DNA from: Rhodosorus marinus
Taxonomy: Eukaryota; Rhodophyta; Stylonematophyceae; Stylonematales; Stylonemataceae
Direction of reading: 5' to 3'
Length of the DNA: 64,000 nt
Assembly (NCBI GenBank): GCA_029953675.1
Contig: JAMWBK010000006.1
Span: forward strand, 806,001-870,000
Shown here: in pieces, positions 35,401-46,166 of the stretch
How the letters are laid out: the number at the start of each line of letters is the position of its first letter
Numbering within the stretch: the first letter of the stretch is position 1
Program-made: the position numbers and the translations under genes
The notes under the pieces: model-generated
Databases searched by the model: none
What the model was told of the DNA's origin: nothing
Seen by the model: only the letters and a program-made list of their open reading frames with translations

Positions 35401-35727
35401 CCTATGTATATTGCGCCCTTGGCATAGTTGGAGTGATTGGCAGGATAGCGTAGCTAGGATTATATCCGGTGGATATATAGTATACTGTAGATCTGAGGTA
35501 GAGTCATTGAGGGCCTCACAATAGGCCTCCGTGACATTGGCAGACGTTGATTAATAAGGCTAAGGTGGTGGGCTTCTGGGACCGGGAGCAGAACTTCAGG
35601 TGGGAGAGTCCGTCCCCCTTCCTTCGGGTGGGAGTGCCGCGCCCCGCTTTGTAGAGTTGCACGCACTGGAGAGCAAGTTGTTTGGAGATCAGGCGGGTTG
35701 CGATCACCAAGCTAGGCACCAGATACG
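32443..35727. other. Intergenic, nothing recognised
   Basis: 3.3 kb. A run of 12 G lies at 33280-33291. Open frames on both strands (for example 33985-34312) are short, overlap each other and lack motifs. 35210-35400 contains a Thr/Pro-like GGGTTTGGG-rich stretch. No gene could be supported. Confidence 0.5.
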
Positions 35728-36909
35728 ATGCATGTGGTAGTGGTTGGTGGAGGTATTGGTGCCTTGACGGCGGCACGTTTTCTAAGCAACGAAAAGAAGG
35801 ATGATTTGCGAGTAACGCTGATTAGTCCGAGGGATTACGTAGAGTATATTCCATCTGCGTTACAATGTATGGTGGATCCTTGGCATGTAGACAAGTCTAC
35901 GGCAGTGCTTGAGGACGTGGTGAGACGTTGCAAGGGTAGGTTGGAGTTTGTTCAGGATCAGGTCATCGGCATCGACGATGGCAAAGTTTCTCTCCGCTCG
36001 AACCGCGATATTGCTTATGACTGTTTGTTGATAGCCTCTGGTACTACGTACGATTCGCCGATCCATGCCGGCGGGAAGACGGTGGATGAACGGAAAGCTG
36101 AACTTGAGGAGTTCAAAGTACGACTGGATAAAAGTGAGCACGTGATGATCGCTGGAGGAGGTATCACCGGAGTTGAACTTGCCGCTGAAATTCGACAAAC
36201 CTATAAAGATAAGGAGGTGACTCTGGTAGCGAGATCTACGGGACTCATTCTAGACTGCGGGGCCAAAGCCAGTGGTTACGTTGAGAAGTGGTTCAGGAAA
36301 CACCGCGTGCGGGTTATCACCAATGCGAAAGCGATGCCGGCCTCCGACGGGACGGTACAGCTGTGGTCTGCTGACTCTGGCGAGGATACCGAGAAGCTCA
36401 AGGTGGATCTCTTCATTCCATGCTTCGGCGGAAAGCCTAATTCACAGTTCATGGACGAGCGCTACCTAGATAGAAGAGGGCGGATCGTAGTTGGTACGGA
36501 CCTAAGGGTGGAAGGGATGGGAGGCAGCGTATTTGCGATTGGGGACATTGCTAGCATATCGGGAGGACACGCCCTTTTCGCGGAGAAAACGGCGGAAGTA
36601 GCCTCGAGGAATATTCTTAACCTCAACCAGAACAAGCCCATGCTCAAGTATCCAATTTCGGCTTACAAGGTCCCGTATGAACTTACGGCAACCGCAGTAA
36701 GCCTTGGTAAATGGGATGGTATCGTGATCATGGGCCCGCTCCCGATCTCAGGGCTCTTGGCCGCTGGTATTAAGCATTTCATCGAATGGGCGTTTGTTCA
36801 ATTCCTCTCTGTGAAACGGTTGGGATTCATTTACGGAATCGTGCTCGGAGTCACGCTCCCGACCGTGCGCCTTCTGGACAAGCTGACTGGCAACGCTCCA
36901 TCGACTTAA
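35728..36909 (+). CDS. FSP1/AIFM2-like NAD(P)H-quinone oxidoreductase
   Basis: Pyridine nucleotide-disulphide oxidoreductase family, closest in layout to FSP1/AIFM2 and type II NADH dehydrogenases, which reduce quinones with NAD(P)H. Intronless, 393 residues. The FAD-binding Rossmann motif VVVVGGGIGALTAARFL sits at the very start (GGGIGA 7-12). A second dinucleotide site, IAGGGITGVELAAEI (GGGITG 143-148), follows, then FAIGDIA (268-274), which closes the FAD site. The block LLIASGTTYDSP (100-111) matches the conserved ATG-type motif. The C-terminus has a hydrophobic stretch (FIYGIVLGVTLPTVRLL, 367-383), possibly a membrane anchor. There is no N-terminal myristoylation signal (starts MH), unlike animal FSP1, and no presequence. 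It could also be a plant-type AIF-like or monodehydroascorbate-type paralogue. The substrate is inference. Confidence 0.88.
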   Translation: MHVVVVGGGIGALTAARFLSNEKKDDLRVTLISPRDYVEYIPSALQCMVDPWHVDKSTAVLEDVVRRCKGRLEFVQDQVIGIDDGKVSLRSNRDIAYDCLLIASGTTYDSPIHAGGKTVDERKAELEEFKVRLDKSEHVMIAGGGITGVELAAEIRQTYKDKEVTLVARSTGLILDCGAKASGYVEKWFRKHRVRVITNAKAMPASDGTVQLWSADSGEDTEKLKVDLFIPCFGGKPNSQFMDERYLDRRGRIVVGTDLRVEGMGGSVFAIGDIASISGGHALFAEKTAEVASRNILNLNQNKPMLKYPISAYKVPYELTATAVSLGKWDGIVIMGPLPISGLLAAGIKHFIEWAFVQFLSVKRLGFIYGIVLGVTLPTVRLLDKLTGNAPST

Positions 36910-37655
36910 CCCCACCGAAAAAGACGTCATACTCTTGAATGCAACTCTCGAAGCGGAATACGTGAAGGAAACCTGATAAAATTAGCACTTACCAATGTGG
37001 TTCATAGAAACTTTTCAGACAACTGTCACTAACTCTGGTGAAACATAGATTGTGGGGTGAAACGTGCACGCTATTTACTCTATAAAAACCCATTTGAGAA
37101 GCACAAGGTCTGAACTAGAGATAAAACCTGCTTATCATCAGTATTCAGGATGGTCGCGTTGGACTGCCAACGCCAAACATCGGATCACCTGTCACCCGAA
37201 GCTTTGCCCACCACCGCAAGGGGCTCGACTGATGATACCTCTCCATTCCGAGCAACTGCTGTTCGCAGTGTTCGAAATCGGAGCAGTTTGAAACATACGA
37301 GCTTGGGACTCAGCCCCGTAGATGATCAAGCGCTTTTCGCATCGCAGCTTGCTTAGACGAAAGCCTGGTGAACGAGAAAGGTCGCACTGCGGTTTCTATC
37401 TAAACCCAGATGGATACACTCAAGCTGGACAACGACCCACTTGCTGAAGGATAGTGGGCTATTGCTAGTACCAAAGATCAATCAGCTCAGCCATTCTGAG
37501 CAAGACCCTCCTCTTTCCTTATGGCTGTCTTGTCGTCGTCACTCTCATCATGATCATCGGAGGGGGATGTGAGGAAGAGCTCTTGACCAACGGACTTGTT
37601 CATTGGATTGTAAATACATGACACATCAGACTTCTCTTGGTTGAGATCGATAAGC
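36910..37655. other. Intergenic, nothing recognised
   Basis: 746 bases between two same-strand genes, without any motif-bearing frame. Confidence 0.5.
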
Positions 37656-38866
37656 ATGTGGAGAGAGGTTGTTAACGCGTACGCGGCATCGCCTATCGAT
37701 CGCCGGAACAACTTTCGCAAGGACGAGGGGATGATCGCTGCATCTGAAGACTCTCCTTGCGCAATGACTGTGGTTTTGGACAACCGATTTCGTCTTCTAT
37801 CCGATGATGGAGGCTTGTTATGGGTTCAGAGGAGAGATCTTGGTGACTCGAGCGGTAGCCTGACAGCATTTCTGGGTGACTGGAAGAGAAACGAATGCGA
37901 GACTTGGTCTTGCTTCGCAGTCCAAGTCGAACCTTCATTCAGTCCAAACGGACTGAAGCCTGGCTACAAGTTTTCAGAGCTTCGAGGCCTGACGGGAAAC
38001 GGAAAACTGTCCACTGAAGAGAATGCGATCGCGGCACACGCAAAGTCGCTTCTCGAGTTTCACGCAAAACATCAATTCTGTGGGATCTGCGGGAGCGAGA
38101 CAGTGTCCGAAATGGGAAGTTCTAGAAGAAGATGCACCAGAAACCTGGTTGGAGAAGAAGCTACACCTGATATGGACGATAACTGTACCGGAATGTGGTT
38201 TCCGAGAACCGACCCCGTTGTCATCGCCGTCATAGTGGATGCGGACAGATGTCTTTTAGGACGAAAAGCTGTGTGGCCGAAGGGAGTTTTTAGCGCTCTA
38301 GCAGGCTTTATGGAACACGGTGAGAGCTGCGAAGATGCTGTTCGTCGTGAGGTAAGTAATAGATCCTCTTTCATCAGCCGAGACGTACTGTCCGTTTTCG
38401 TCCATGATAGATGTGGTAGTTCAGATCGTTTTAGACTATAAATATATCTGATTAATTTATGTATTTCCAAATATGTTTTTGCAATAGCGGTTTATTATAC
38501 CGTCTTTTTATGTATACCCGGTTGGATGCATCCTAACAGAGTCGTTTCGCTCCCGTGCTTGTGCTGCTGTGACTTGACATTCAGGTTTTTGAGGAAGCTG
38601 GAGTTTGTGTAGGAACATGTAGATATCATTCATCCCAACCATGGCCATTTCCGTACTCCCTGATGGTGGGATTTCTCTGCAAGGCGGAAACCACGGAGAT
38701 CACCGTGGACGTTGATGAGCTCGAAACGGCTCGCTGGTTCAGCAGAGCTGAGGTTTTGGAGATGATCAAGGGAACCAGCGACAACAAGCTCCCACCGCCG
38801 ATGGCCATTGCGAATCGACTCTGTATGGCGTTTGCGGAAAGCGACTCGATCGCCTCTTTCGACTGA
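37656..38866 (+). CDS. NADH pyrophosphatase, Nudix family (NudC/NPY1/NUDT12 type)
   Basis: Hydrolyses NADH to NMNH and AMP. Known members also remove NAD caps from RNA. Two exons, 37656-38351 and 38585-38866, giving 325 residues; the 233-base intron is the longest in the window. It contains a zinc ribbon with CGIC (142-145) and two further Cys (160 and 177), a longer spacing than usual because of an Asp/Glu-rich insert. FPRTDPVVIAVIVD leads into the Nudix domain. The Nudix box fits G-x5-E-x7-REU-x-EE-x-GU exactly, with GFMEHGESCEDAVRREV (217-233, the final V coded by exon 2) and FEEAGV (234-239). SQPWPFP (249-255), the signature that separates NADH pyrophosphatases from other Nudix enzymes, follows. 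The start is the ATG at 37656; an in-frame ATG at 37731 is the next choice. The C-terminus (ASFD) is not a peroxisomal PTS1. Confidence 0.93.
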
Positions 38867-39766
38867 GAGACTTGTCGTTCTTGCCTTTTGAATGAGTTTG
38901 AATTTGACTATTTATCGCTCATGTACTAAGAAGAAGAAACAAAAAGGTTACTTTGTCCACCTGATGAGAGGCGGTGTAACCCTCGACTCTTCGCAGCATG
39001 ATCGTGTGGTTGCTGATAAGCTCCAAGCGGATCGCCGGGACTGACTTCTTTGAGTCCGCGTCGGTCTGGCTTGGGTGTCTCTCTGACTGAATCAGATGTG
39101 TTGTCCTCAAGGAGCACTGATCCGATCCGAACCATTGGGCCAACTAAACCCATACTCATTCACAACGCCATGTCACTGGCTTGCGTCTAGAACCCACTAG
39201 GGACGATAATAGTCACACCATCCGGAGGTTTCTGGCTTAGCTGTCTTCTGACTGACTGAGATCTGCTCATTGTCCTTCTGAACGACTCGGAAAGCAACCC
39301 CTGGCCCACCAAGCTCACATTCATCGCCTTGGACGTGAAACTTCGGTTCAACCTTAACTGTTGGAGAACTCGGGATGGTAGAGGGGCTCTCAACTGTACA
39401 TGCTCAGGTGCTCAAAGCCTTTGTCTCTGTACGACGGTTAGGAACGTTTGCAGGAGCTCAAGAAGTCATCTTGACGTATATTGAACCCATCATCTTTCAT
39501 CCGCGCTAGTACAGCGTACTGGGAGGGCACGTTGCGGGCACAATAGTTTGTGGTAGTGCCACATTGTCAGGTCTTCCAGAGTATCAATTCTAGTTCACGA
39601 ATAAGCTATCTCGCCTAACCACCCGTTATTGCCATTTGTAATCTATCGTCGATGTCATCCTGACCCAATCCAGTGGCTTGGACTTCCTTCCTACCCTCTT
39701 AAGCACTGGAGGTCGCAGAGAAGTGGTTGGTTCCAGAGCTCGTTAGAATGCAATCCAGCAACGGTG
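38867..39766. other. Intergenic, nothing recognised
   Basis: 900 bases between the Nudix gene and the thiamine gene. Two similar short stretches were noticed (around 39020-39150 and 39220-39330 share gactgactgaga-type and aaaccca/aagctca wording), but they are too weak to call a repeat. The 5' exon of the next gene may start earlier (39629). Confidence 0.45.
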
Positions 39767-40899
39767 ATGAGCACTTCTCGGCAGGCAAAAGCTATGGTCG
39801 CATTCTTGCCCGTACAATGGAGCTGTTCAAGTTCGCTGATGGCGGGGCAACTGCGACGGGTGGGCAGCAGCAGACGATCTAATTGCACCGTGTACGCCGA
39901 GCGCCCGAATATGGATTACTCTCTGTACCTCGTCACGGACCGGAAGCTCACGAAACATGGTGACGTGAGCTCGGTACGCCAGCATTCAAGTTCAGAGGAC
40001 TCAAATAATTAGTACAATCGATTTTACATTGCTCTTCTAACTTCGGCATGGCTCTTATTCGTTCGCAAGGTTGTTGAGGCTGCCTTGGATGGTGGTACCA
40101 GCGTGGTTCAGTTGAGCAACAGGCATAGATCAAGAAAAAGAACGGATCGTCTCTTAGTCATCGTCTCCGCCCATATCTTCCTTCGCTTAGGCTCAGAGAT
40201 AAGGACGTTTCAACTAGAGAAATGATTGAATTGGGACAAGAGCTGCGATGCGTAACTGAACAGAACGGTGTCCCACTCCTCGTCAACGACAGAGTTGATG
40301 TCGCGCTTGCGATAAAAGCAGACGGCGTACATGTTGGTCAGGTTGGTCCTGCGCACGAAGCCCAAGCAGGACGTCAAGTTTTCCTGAACAGTTCCTTGGT
40401 ACAATGACGTTTGTAGGATGACATGCCAATTGAAATGGTCCGGAAACTAATCGGTGCCGACAAGATTATCGGGGTGTCGGCTGGAACAATAGAGGAGGCG
40501 GTTCAGGCTGAGAATGATGGGGCTGATTATCTCGGAGGTGGGAAGATATTCATTGTCATATTGCTTCCATCTAGTTCTTATCTACTAGAATCTCCTAAGC
40601 ACCCCGCTATCAATCCACAACTTCCCGCAGTCGGGGCCGTGTATGCGACTTCCTCAAAGTCGGACGCTGGAGACGCCATCGGGCCCGAAGCACTGAAAGC
40701 CATCGTAGACTCAGTGAGCATACCCGTCGTCGCCATTGGAGGTATCAACGGGAAGAACGCCCGTGAATGTATCACCCAGGGGGCAGCGGGAGTGGCGGTC
40801 ATATCAGCTATCGTGTCAGCGGATGACCCTTCGGGTGCATCCTCTAACCTCCGACAGACGATTGTAAGGCCGATCCGTTCAAAGAGAAACGCCAGTTAA
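39767..40899 (+). CDS. Thiamine-phosphate synthase (ThiE-type)
   Basis: Joins HMP-pyrophosphate and the thiazole phosphate to make thiamine monophosphate. Five exons: 39767-39964, 40070-40110, 40191-40341, 40417-40537 and 40631-40899, all in phase, giving 259 residues. Family blocks in order: YSLYLVTDRKL, EAALDGGTSVVQLRDKD (assembled across two introns; the first ends GTTCA and resumes after cttag), STREMIEL, VPLLVNDRVDVALAIKADGV followed by HVGQDD, KIIGVSAGTIEEAVQAENDG, ADYLGVGAVYATSSKSDAG, PVVAIGGINGKNA and GVAVISAIVSADDP. The first 48 residues before MDYSLYLV are rich in Ser/Arg and poor in acids (for example SSLMAGQLRRVGSSRRS) and may be a plastid transit peptide. The mature-length start would be 39911, and 39629 is an earlier in-frame ATG. 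No fused ThiD or ThiM domain was seen. A possible GTAAGG donor at 40863 could alter the last few residues. Confidence 0.9.
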
Positions 40900-41165
40900 T
40901 GACCGATTCCACTAACCACAGTTACTGTTACTTCACTATATCAGCTCAAGACTAGATCAGAGTAGAATGTCATCTCCCAAAGGTCTTCAACTTTGGCGGA
41001 AGAGCGGTTCCATAAGCATCATCATCGCGTCATCCATCCAGATAAGCTGCTTCTCGGCAGGAGGGGCTTGCGCGAAGAGCATCGTTAACGGTACCGGATC
41101 TTTCAGGATCGACAGTATCGAGACCGCGTAGCCAAGCCGCTGCGGCTGATCGAGCTGATAAACCC

Positions 41166-43870
41166 TTAGGATCTGCCCGCTTTCTCAAACTTCCTCGTTA
41201 TTTCCTCCAGAGCGGCATCACCAGCTTCTCGTTCCCTCCGCTCCGCTTCCAGGTTGATTCCATCCCGGTCAATCTTCATAGGAAATTTTAGAAACGGGCA
41301 AAATATCAGCACTAGGATTCGGAGGCTAGAGTAGAGAGCTGAGTTTTACAGAAGCGAACATGCCCAACTCACCGTCTTCTGATCTGGTTCGAAGCAATGG
41401 TAAACCTGACAAGTTCTAGCCGGAACGTATAGCTCCAACCAGTACGGCCGTTTCTGTAAGAAGGAATACAATCGGAACGATTAGCCACAACCATGGGCCT
41501 AGAAAGCAGTAAGGTTTGAAAACCAAAGCAACATACGTTGAACCACTCCTCATGAGTCTGGTGCACTACATCGTGATGTACCCTTCCTTGACCGTCGAAC
41601 TCTTGAGCATCAGAGTCCAGAACGATCTTGTACTTGCCACCCCACCAGGTCCCGAACCGGTACCCAGTATACGAATTTGATGTGTGGAAGTTAAAAACGA
41701 ACAGCAGTCTGCGGCCTTTCTCATACGCAATGACCATGTCATCATTGCTCTGCGTGACCACATATTCGTGCGACTGCGGGTAGCAGAAGGGTGTCTCGGA
41801 CGCCATTTTGTGCATTCTCGCATCAAAACGGAAGAGGAACTTGTATCGAAGCTCTTCATTATGGGCCAGATCCCATCGACGTCTTGCGTGGTGGTAGGAG
41901 AAACCGTTTCCTTCTCTGGGGAAATCGATCCACTCTGGATGGCCAAATTCGTTTCCCATGAAGCTCAGATAGCCTTCTCCTCCCAGCGAATAGGTTAGCA
42001 AACGAATCATCTTGTGCAGTGCGATTCCACGCTCGATAACTGGAGTCGGGTACTGACTTGTCGACATATTGGAGTACATCTCCTTGTCCATCAACCAGAA
42101 CGCAATAGTTTTGTCTCCAACCATGGCCTGGTCATGACTCTCCGCATAAACAATGGTGTTCTCCTGCCACCTTCTATTCGTTAGAGTATGCACGATGTCG
42201 AACATGTCCCATTGCTCGTCGGAGAGTTTCTTTAGGATTTCAATCCATTTGTCTGGAATGGCCATTCCAAGACGATAGTCGAACCCGAGTCCTCCCTCTT
42301 TGACAGGACGACACAAGGTAGGCATGCCGGATACGTCCTCCGCAATCGTTAGGCCCGTTTCAGGGTATCCTGTATGGATCATTTCGTTCGCGAGCATCAT
42401 ATATATACAAGCATCCATATCAACATGCAGACCAAAGTACTCGTTGTAATTGCCCGTGAATCCCATTCCAATTCCATGATGTTTGTAAAGCATAGACGTC
42501 ACTCCATCGTAGCGGAAGCCGTCAAAGTGGTACTCATCCATGTACCAGCGAATGTTCGAGAGAAGGAATCGCAGAACTTCCCAGTGTCCGTAGTTGAAGC
42601 AGCGTGAATCCCAGCCAGTGTGGTACCCCTGCTCACCGCCGTGGAAATACTGGTGGTCTGTCCCATCGAACGAATTAAGACCATCCATAGAATTCGAGGA
42701 AGCATGAGAATGAACGATGTCCATCAGTACGTAGATGCCCATTTCGTGTGCTCTATCAATCAGCATTTTCACGTCCTCTGGCGTTCCAGAGCGGGACGAC
42801 ACTGCGAAGAAGTTTGTCACGTGGTAGCCAAAAGATGCATAGTATGCGTGCTCCTGGATCGCCATTATTTGCAGCGCATTGTACCCAAGGTGTTTGATCT
42901 GCGGAAGTACATTTTCTGCGAACTCCGCGTAGGTTCCAACCTTCGGGTCGTTGCTTCCCATGCCGACGTGGCACTCGTATATTCGGAGAGATTTCGGTTT
43001 TTTCACATGCGTAGGGGTTCCGCTATTCCATGCATACTTCCATTCGGTCGGTGGATCCCAGAAGACCCCATCGTAAAGGTATGTCTCAGGATTCTGTACA
43101 GCGAAAGGTGTCCTGGAGGTTTTCAAAAGAAGTTTCAAAGTGAGGGTGCTTAATCGCGGAACGATTCTTCCTGTATGTCCATGGTACCAGGGCACTTACC
43201 ACGCTGGGATTCTCTCCAAATGCATTCCTCCTTCAGAAACGACCACAAGCTTGATTTTGCTAGCATGATCGATTGGCGGGGATCCATCGGCCCTATTGGG
43301 GATTTCAATAGTCCACACCCCGAAATCGTCCTTTCTCAAAGGATGACTTGTCCTATTCCAGTTGTTAAAGTCTCCAGTGATGAACATCTCCTTCGCACCC
43401 GGAGCCCACTGTGGTTGAACAAGCATTCATTCACGATCTCAGCGAAAAGCCTAGCGAGGTAATTGAACAATTTTAAGCCATGGATCTTACCTCTCTGTGG
43501 GTAATTCCCCTCGATGTCTTTATTGTACCGAACTTCTTAAAACCTTCCGAGAACTTCATGAGACCACCTTCATGGTCATCAATCGATTTCTTCAACTCGT
43601 TAAACTTATTGTACCGATATTTCAGGGCGTCTACAAAAGGCTCCAGGTATACATCATCCGCTACAACCGCAGTTCCGTCTGTATTCGAACCCCAAACTGT
43701 TTTTTGGAGGGCAGAAAACAACCAAACACACGCGAGAGAGAAAACAGAAAATCTTCAGTCTCCAAGAAGCAAAAGACACAATCCGAAAACACAGGGAAAA
43801 AACAGAAAGGCAAACGTCTTTCTGTTTTAGAGAACGAAAAGGAATCCTTACCCGCCTTCCTGTCACCCAT
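41166..43870 (-). CDS. 1,4-alpha-glucan (glycogen/starch) branching enzyme, GH13
   Basis: Makes alpha-1,6 branches in glycogen or starch. Six exons: 43870-43852, 43696-43491, 43408-43200, 43112-41537, 41453-41373 and 41273-41166, in phase throughout, giving 732 residues; the family is about 700. The first exon is only 19 bases (MGDRKA plus one base). The order matches eukaryotic branching enzymes: [46 protein letters not shown] (CBM48), [23 protein letters not shown]. The GH13 barrel shows [25 protein letters not shown] (nucleophile Asp347), [17 protein letters not shown] (acid Glu403) and [13 protein letters not shown] (Asp472). The C-terminal domain ends [20 protein letters not shown]. The last exon adds a charged tail ([17 protein letters not shown]), whose acceptor is the least certain. 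No transit peptide was seen, so the enzyme is probably cytosolic, as in red algae, animals and fungi. Confidence 0.95.
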
Positions 43871-45674
43871 GGTGGGGGCGAAACAACCAAGACGCGGACT
43901 AGACAAAACCAAACAAAAAAGGAGACTGACTATTCCCACAACCACAACAAGCAAAACAAAAAACCAGAATGATCTAGACTCGCTCTAACACAACAAAGCT
44001 TCCCCCTCTAGAAAACCCTCCAGTACTCTCAGCTGATCCCTCCGCAGCAGCCCTAAGCACTCGACATCCTCACACAAGAAATCCCCCAACAGGGGTCCAA
44101 ATATATACATCTCGTTTTAGCAAAAATCCCCAAACCGTCTATTTAAAGTACTATAAGCACTATAATTACGCTCTAATATTTCCAATTATTCAATTATATT
44201 ATGGTAAATACAATAAATTATCGTTATTTAGGGTCCAATTATACGAAACTAGAAAATCCAGATCCGTTTCGAACCACGGATCAAACCCCTTCCCAAGCGG
44301 AGGATTTTAACCCACACAAACGAAAAACAGTATCTAAAACTAGTGCAAATCAAAATATCTCGGTACATCCCCTGAATTAAGAAACCCCAATTTGACCTAG
44401 AGTATGATGTTTTAGAGATAAATATTCATCATTAAGGTATTAACTTTGAATAATTATTTAATAAAAACGGATGTGGTATTTATTAAGATAAACGGGCTTC
44501 TAATAAATGCACGGCTTTTTTTGGAGGTTGTAGTGTGATTGATTAGGTGGAGAATGTAAGATGGTTTTTTTTGTATAATTTTAGTAAGGATTTAAGTATC
44601 AGTTTAGGTGATGGGTTTTCGTACACATTTGACGAGCTTTCTTTGAGCAAGGTATCAGCAATGGTTTTGTTCCGTCTAAATGGGAAAAGACGCATACGAT
44701 AGTCGCACTCAAAATGCGAGCGAACTATTGTCATAGGTGAAAAGCCCTCACACCCTTACTACCCCCCTCTCTCCACGAGACCAAAAAAAAGAACTCAGCA
44801 ATGTGGTTTTAAGACCTCGTTGAGCCTGGCGGAGGTGTTAATGAGTAGTCCCGATCCGGGCTGCGTTCCTGTTGCTTATGTCTGATACTCCTAACAACGC
44901 CAACGACTTATTTTTTCGATTTGTTTACCCTTTCGCCTGAACCCGTCTTACTATCTTGAGAAGTAGAGAGCGACTGGTCAGGTTGAACTGAGAGTCGGTG
45001 CTTAGTCGGTAGCCAAGCTCGCCTCGTGAATCCCAGTGGTGTGCTGCTAGACGCTGAATGGTTTGAAGACCTGTAGCGTTTCTCTCCTCCAAGGATGTTC
45101 AAAAATTCAACCGGAACAGCTTCAGAAGCGAGCCAAAGCTCGCGATCTGCTGTAGAGCCGTCATTGCTCTTGAAGGTACCTTTTATCATCGCCTTATGAT
45201 GTTTCTTATTTGTACAGGAGATGAATGTACACAAAAGGTCTGCTGTCTGCGGGCAGATAATACATTGGATGTTTTTACTTGTACTTTCTATCGGTTCGAG
45301 ACTTAGCACTCAACTTTGCGCATAATGGTTTCGCCGGGATCTGCATCCAAAGCCCAGATCCTTACAAGGGAACAACGCCTGCTTGCATAAGTCTCATTTC
45401 CATACACCATTGGCCCCCGGAAAGAGGCTTCTGCAATCTCACTCAGGTTGGGGTCGTATAGGGCAACCAAACGCCCCTAAGTGAAACATGTTCTAACGCG
45501 CATATCTACTGGGAAACTGGCCAGCGAATATTAGTTCCACGCTGCAAAGACTGCTTTGAATATATAAACAACTGGCACTCATCGCCTAGATCGTATGCGT
45601 TCGCTGTTAGCGGGACCTGCCATGGCAAGGCCAAAACCTAAAATCGTATTCGAGCTATTTCGACGCGCCAGGAT
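43871..45674. other. Intergenic; one weak minus-strand frame
   Basis: The first 700 bases upstream of the branching enzyme are AT-rich. A 133-codon minus-strand frame at 45309-44908 has no ATG at its head and a Cys pair (CIICPQTADLLC). It could be an exon of an unrecognised gene, but I cannot connect it to anything. Confidence 0.4.
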
Positions 45675-46166
45675 CTAAGTTTTCCCCGCCGGTTGCTTGT
45701 TCGAAAAGCTTTCTGGTTCTGGTGTTGTTTCACTTCCCACTTGATCCTGGGAAGGCTTGCCTCTCATAAAATTGAGAGGTTGTGGTACCTGCCGGTTGTT
45801 GGCCGTGATCCGGTCAACGCCAACGCTTGCGGCTTGCTCGTTGAGGGTTATGTTTGTATCGGGGGCTTTGGGTGGTGATCTCTTCACCCCCTTACCATCC
45901 TCTAAAGACATCGCGTGAACCTCCAACGACCTCCTCTCGCGGTCAAGGCTTTCCTGCAACTGTTCCAGTTCTCTAATCCTTTGGAGCTGATTTTCGATGA
46001 TAATCCCCATCAACCCACCCGCGGACGATCTGGCGTTTTCACTGGGCCCTGTCTGCGCTGGAGGAGCTTCATCCTGGTCGCCCTCTGAAGACAGCTCGGT
46101 ATCGCAATCCGGCGATTCTTCTGAGGGCAGCCGCCACTGAAACTCCAAATCCGAACCAGCGGACAT
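45675..46166 (-). CDS. Hypothetical acidic coiled-coil protein
   Basis: 163 residues from the ATG at 46166 (an in-frame ATG at 46202 adds 12). Not recognised. It begins MSAGSDLEFQWRLPSEESPD, with an acidic Ser/Glu-rich N-terminus. A predicted coiled-coil helix (ENQLQRIRELEQLQESLDRE) lies near residues 57-76, followed by a Pro/Asn/Gln-rich C-terminal half that looks disordered. The balanced composition and lack of low-complexity DNA favour a real gene, but there is no homology evidence and an additional downstream exon cannot be ruled out, since a GT donor exists at GKPSQDQ|GTGGGAAG (45743). Confidence 0.45.
   Translation of the reverse strand: MSAGSDLEFQWRLPSEESPDCDTELSSEGDQDEAPPAQTGPSENARSSAGGLMGIIIENQLQRIRELEQLQESLDRERRSLEVHAMSLEDGKGVKRSPPKAPDTNITLNEQAASVGVDRITANNRQVPQPLNFMRGKPSQDQVGSETTPEPESFSNKQPAGKT

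Noticed and set aside
44908-45309. A 133-codon minus-strand frame with a Cys pair
   Set aside because: No ATG heads it, there is no family resemblance, and I could not splice it to the neighbouring hypothetical gene with confidence.
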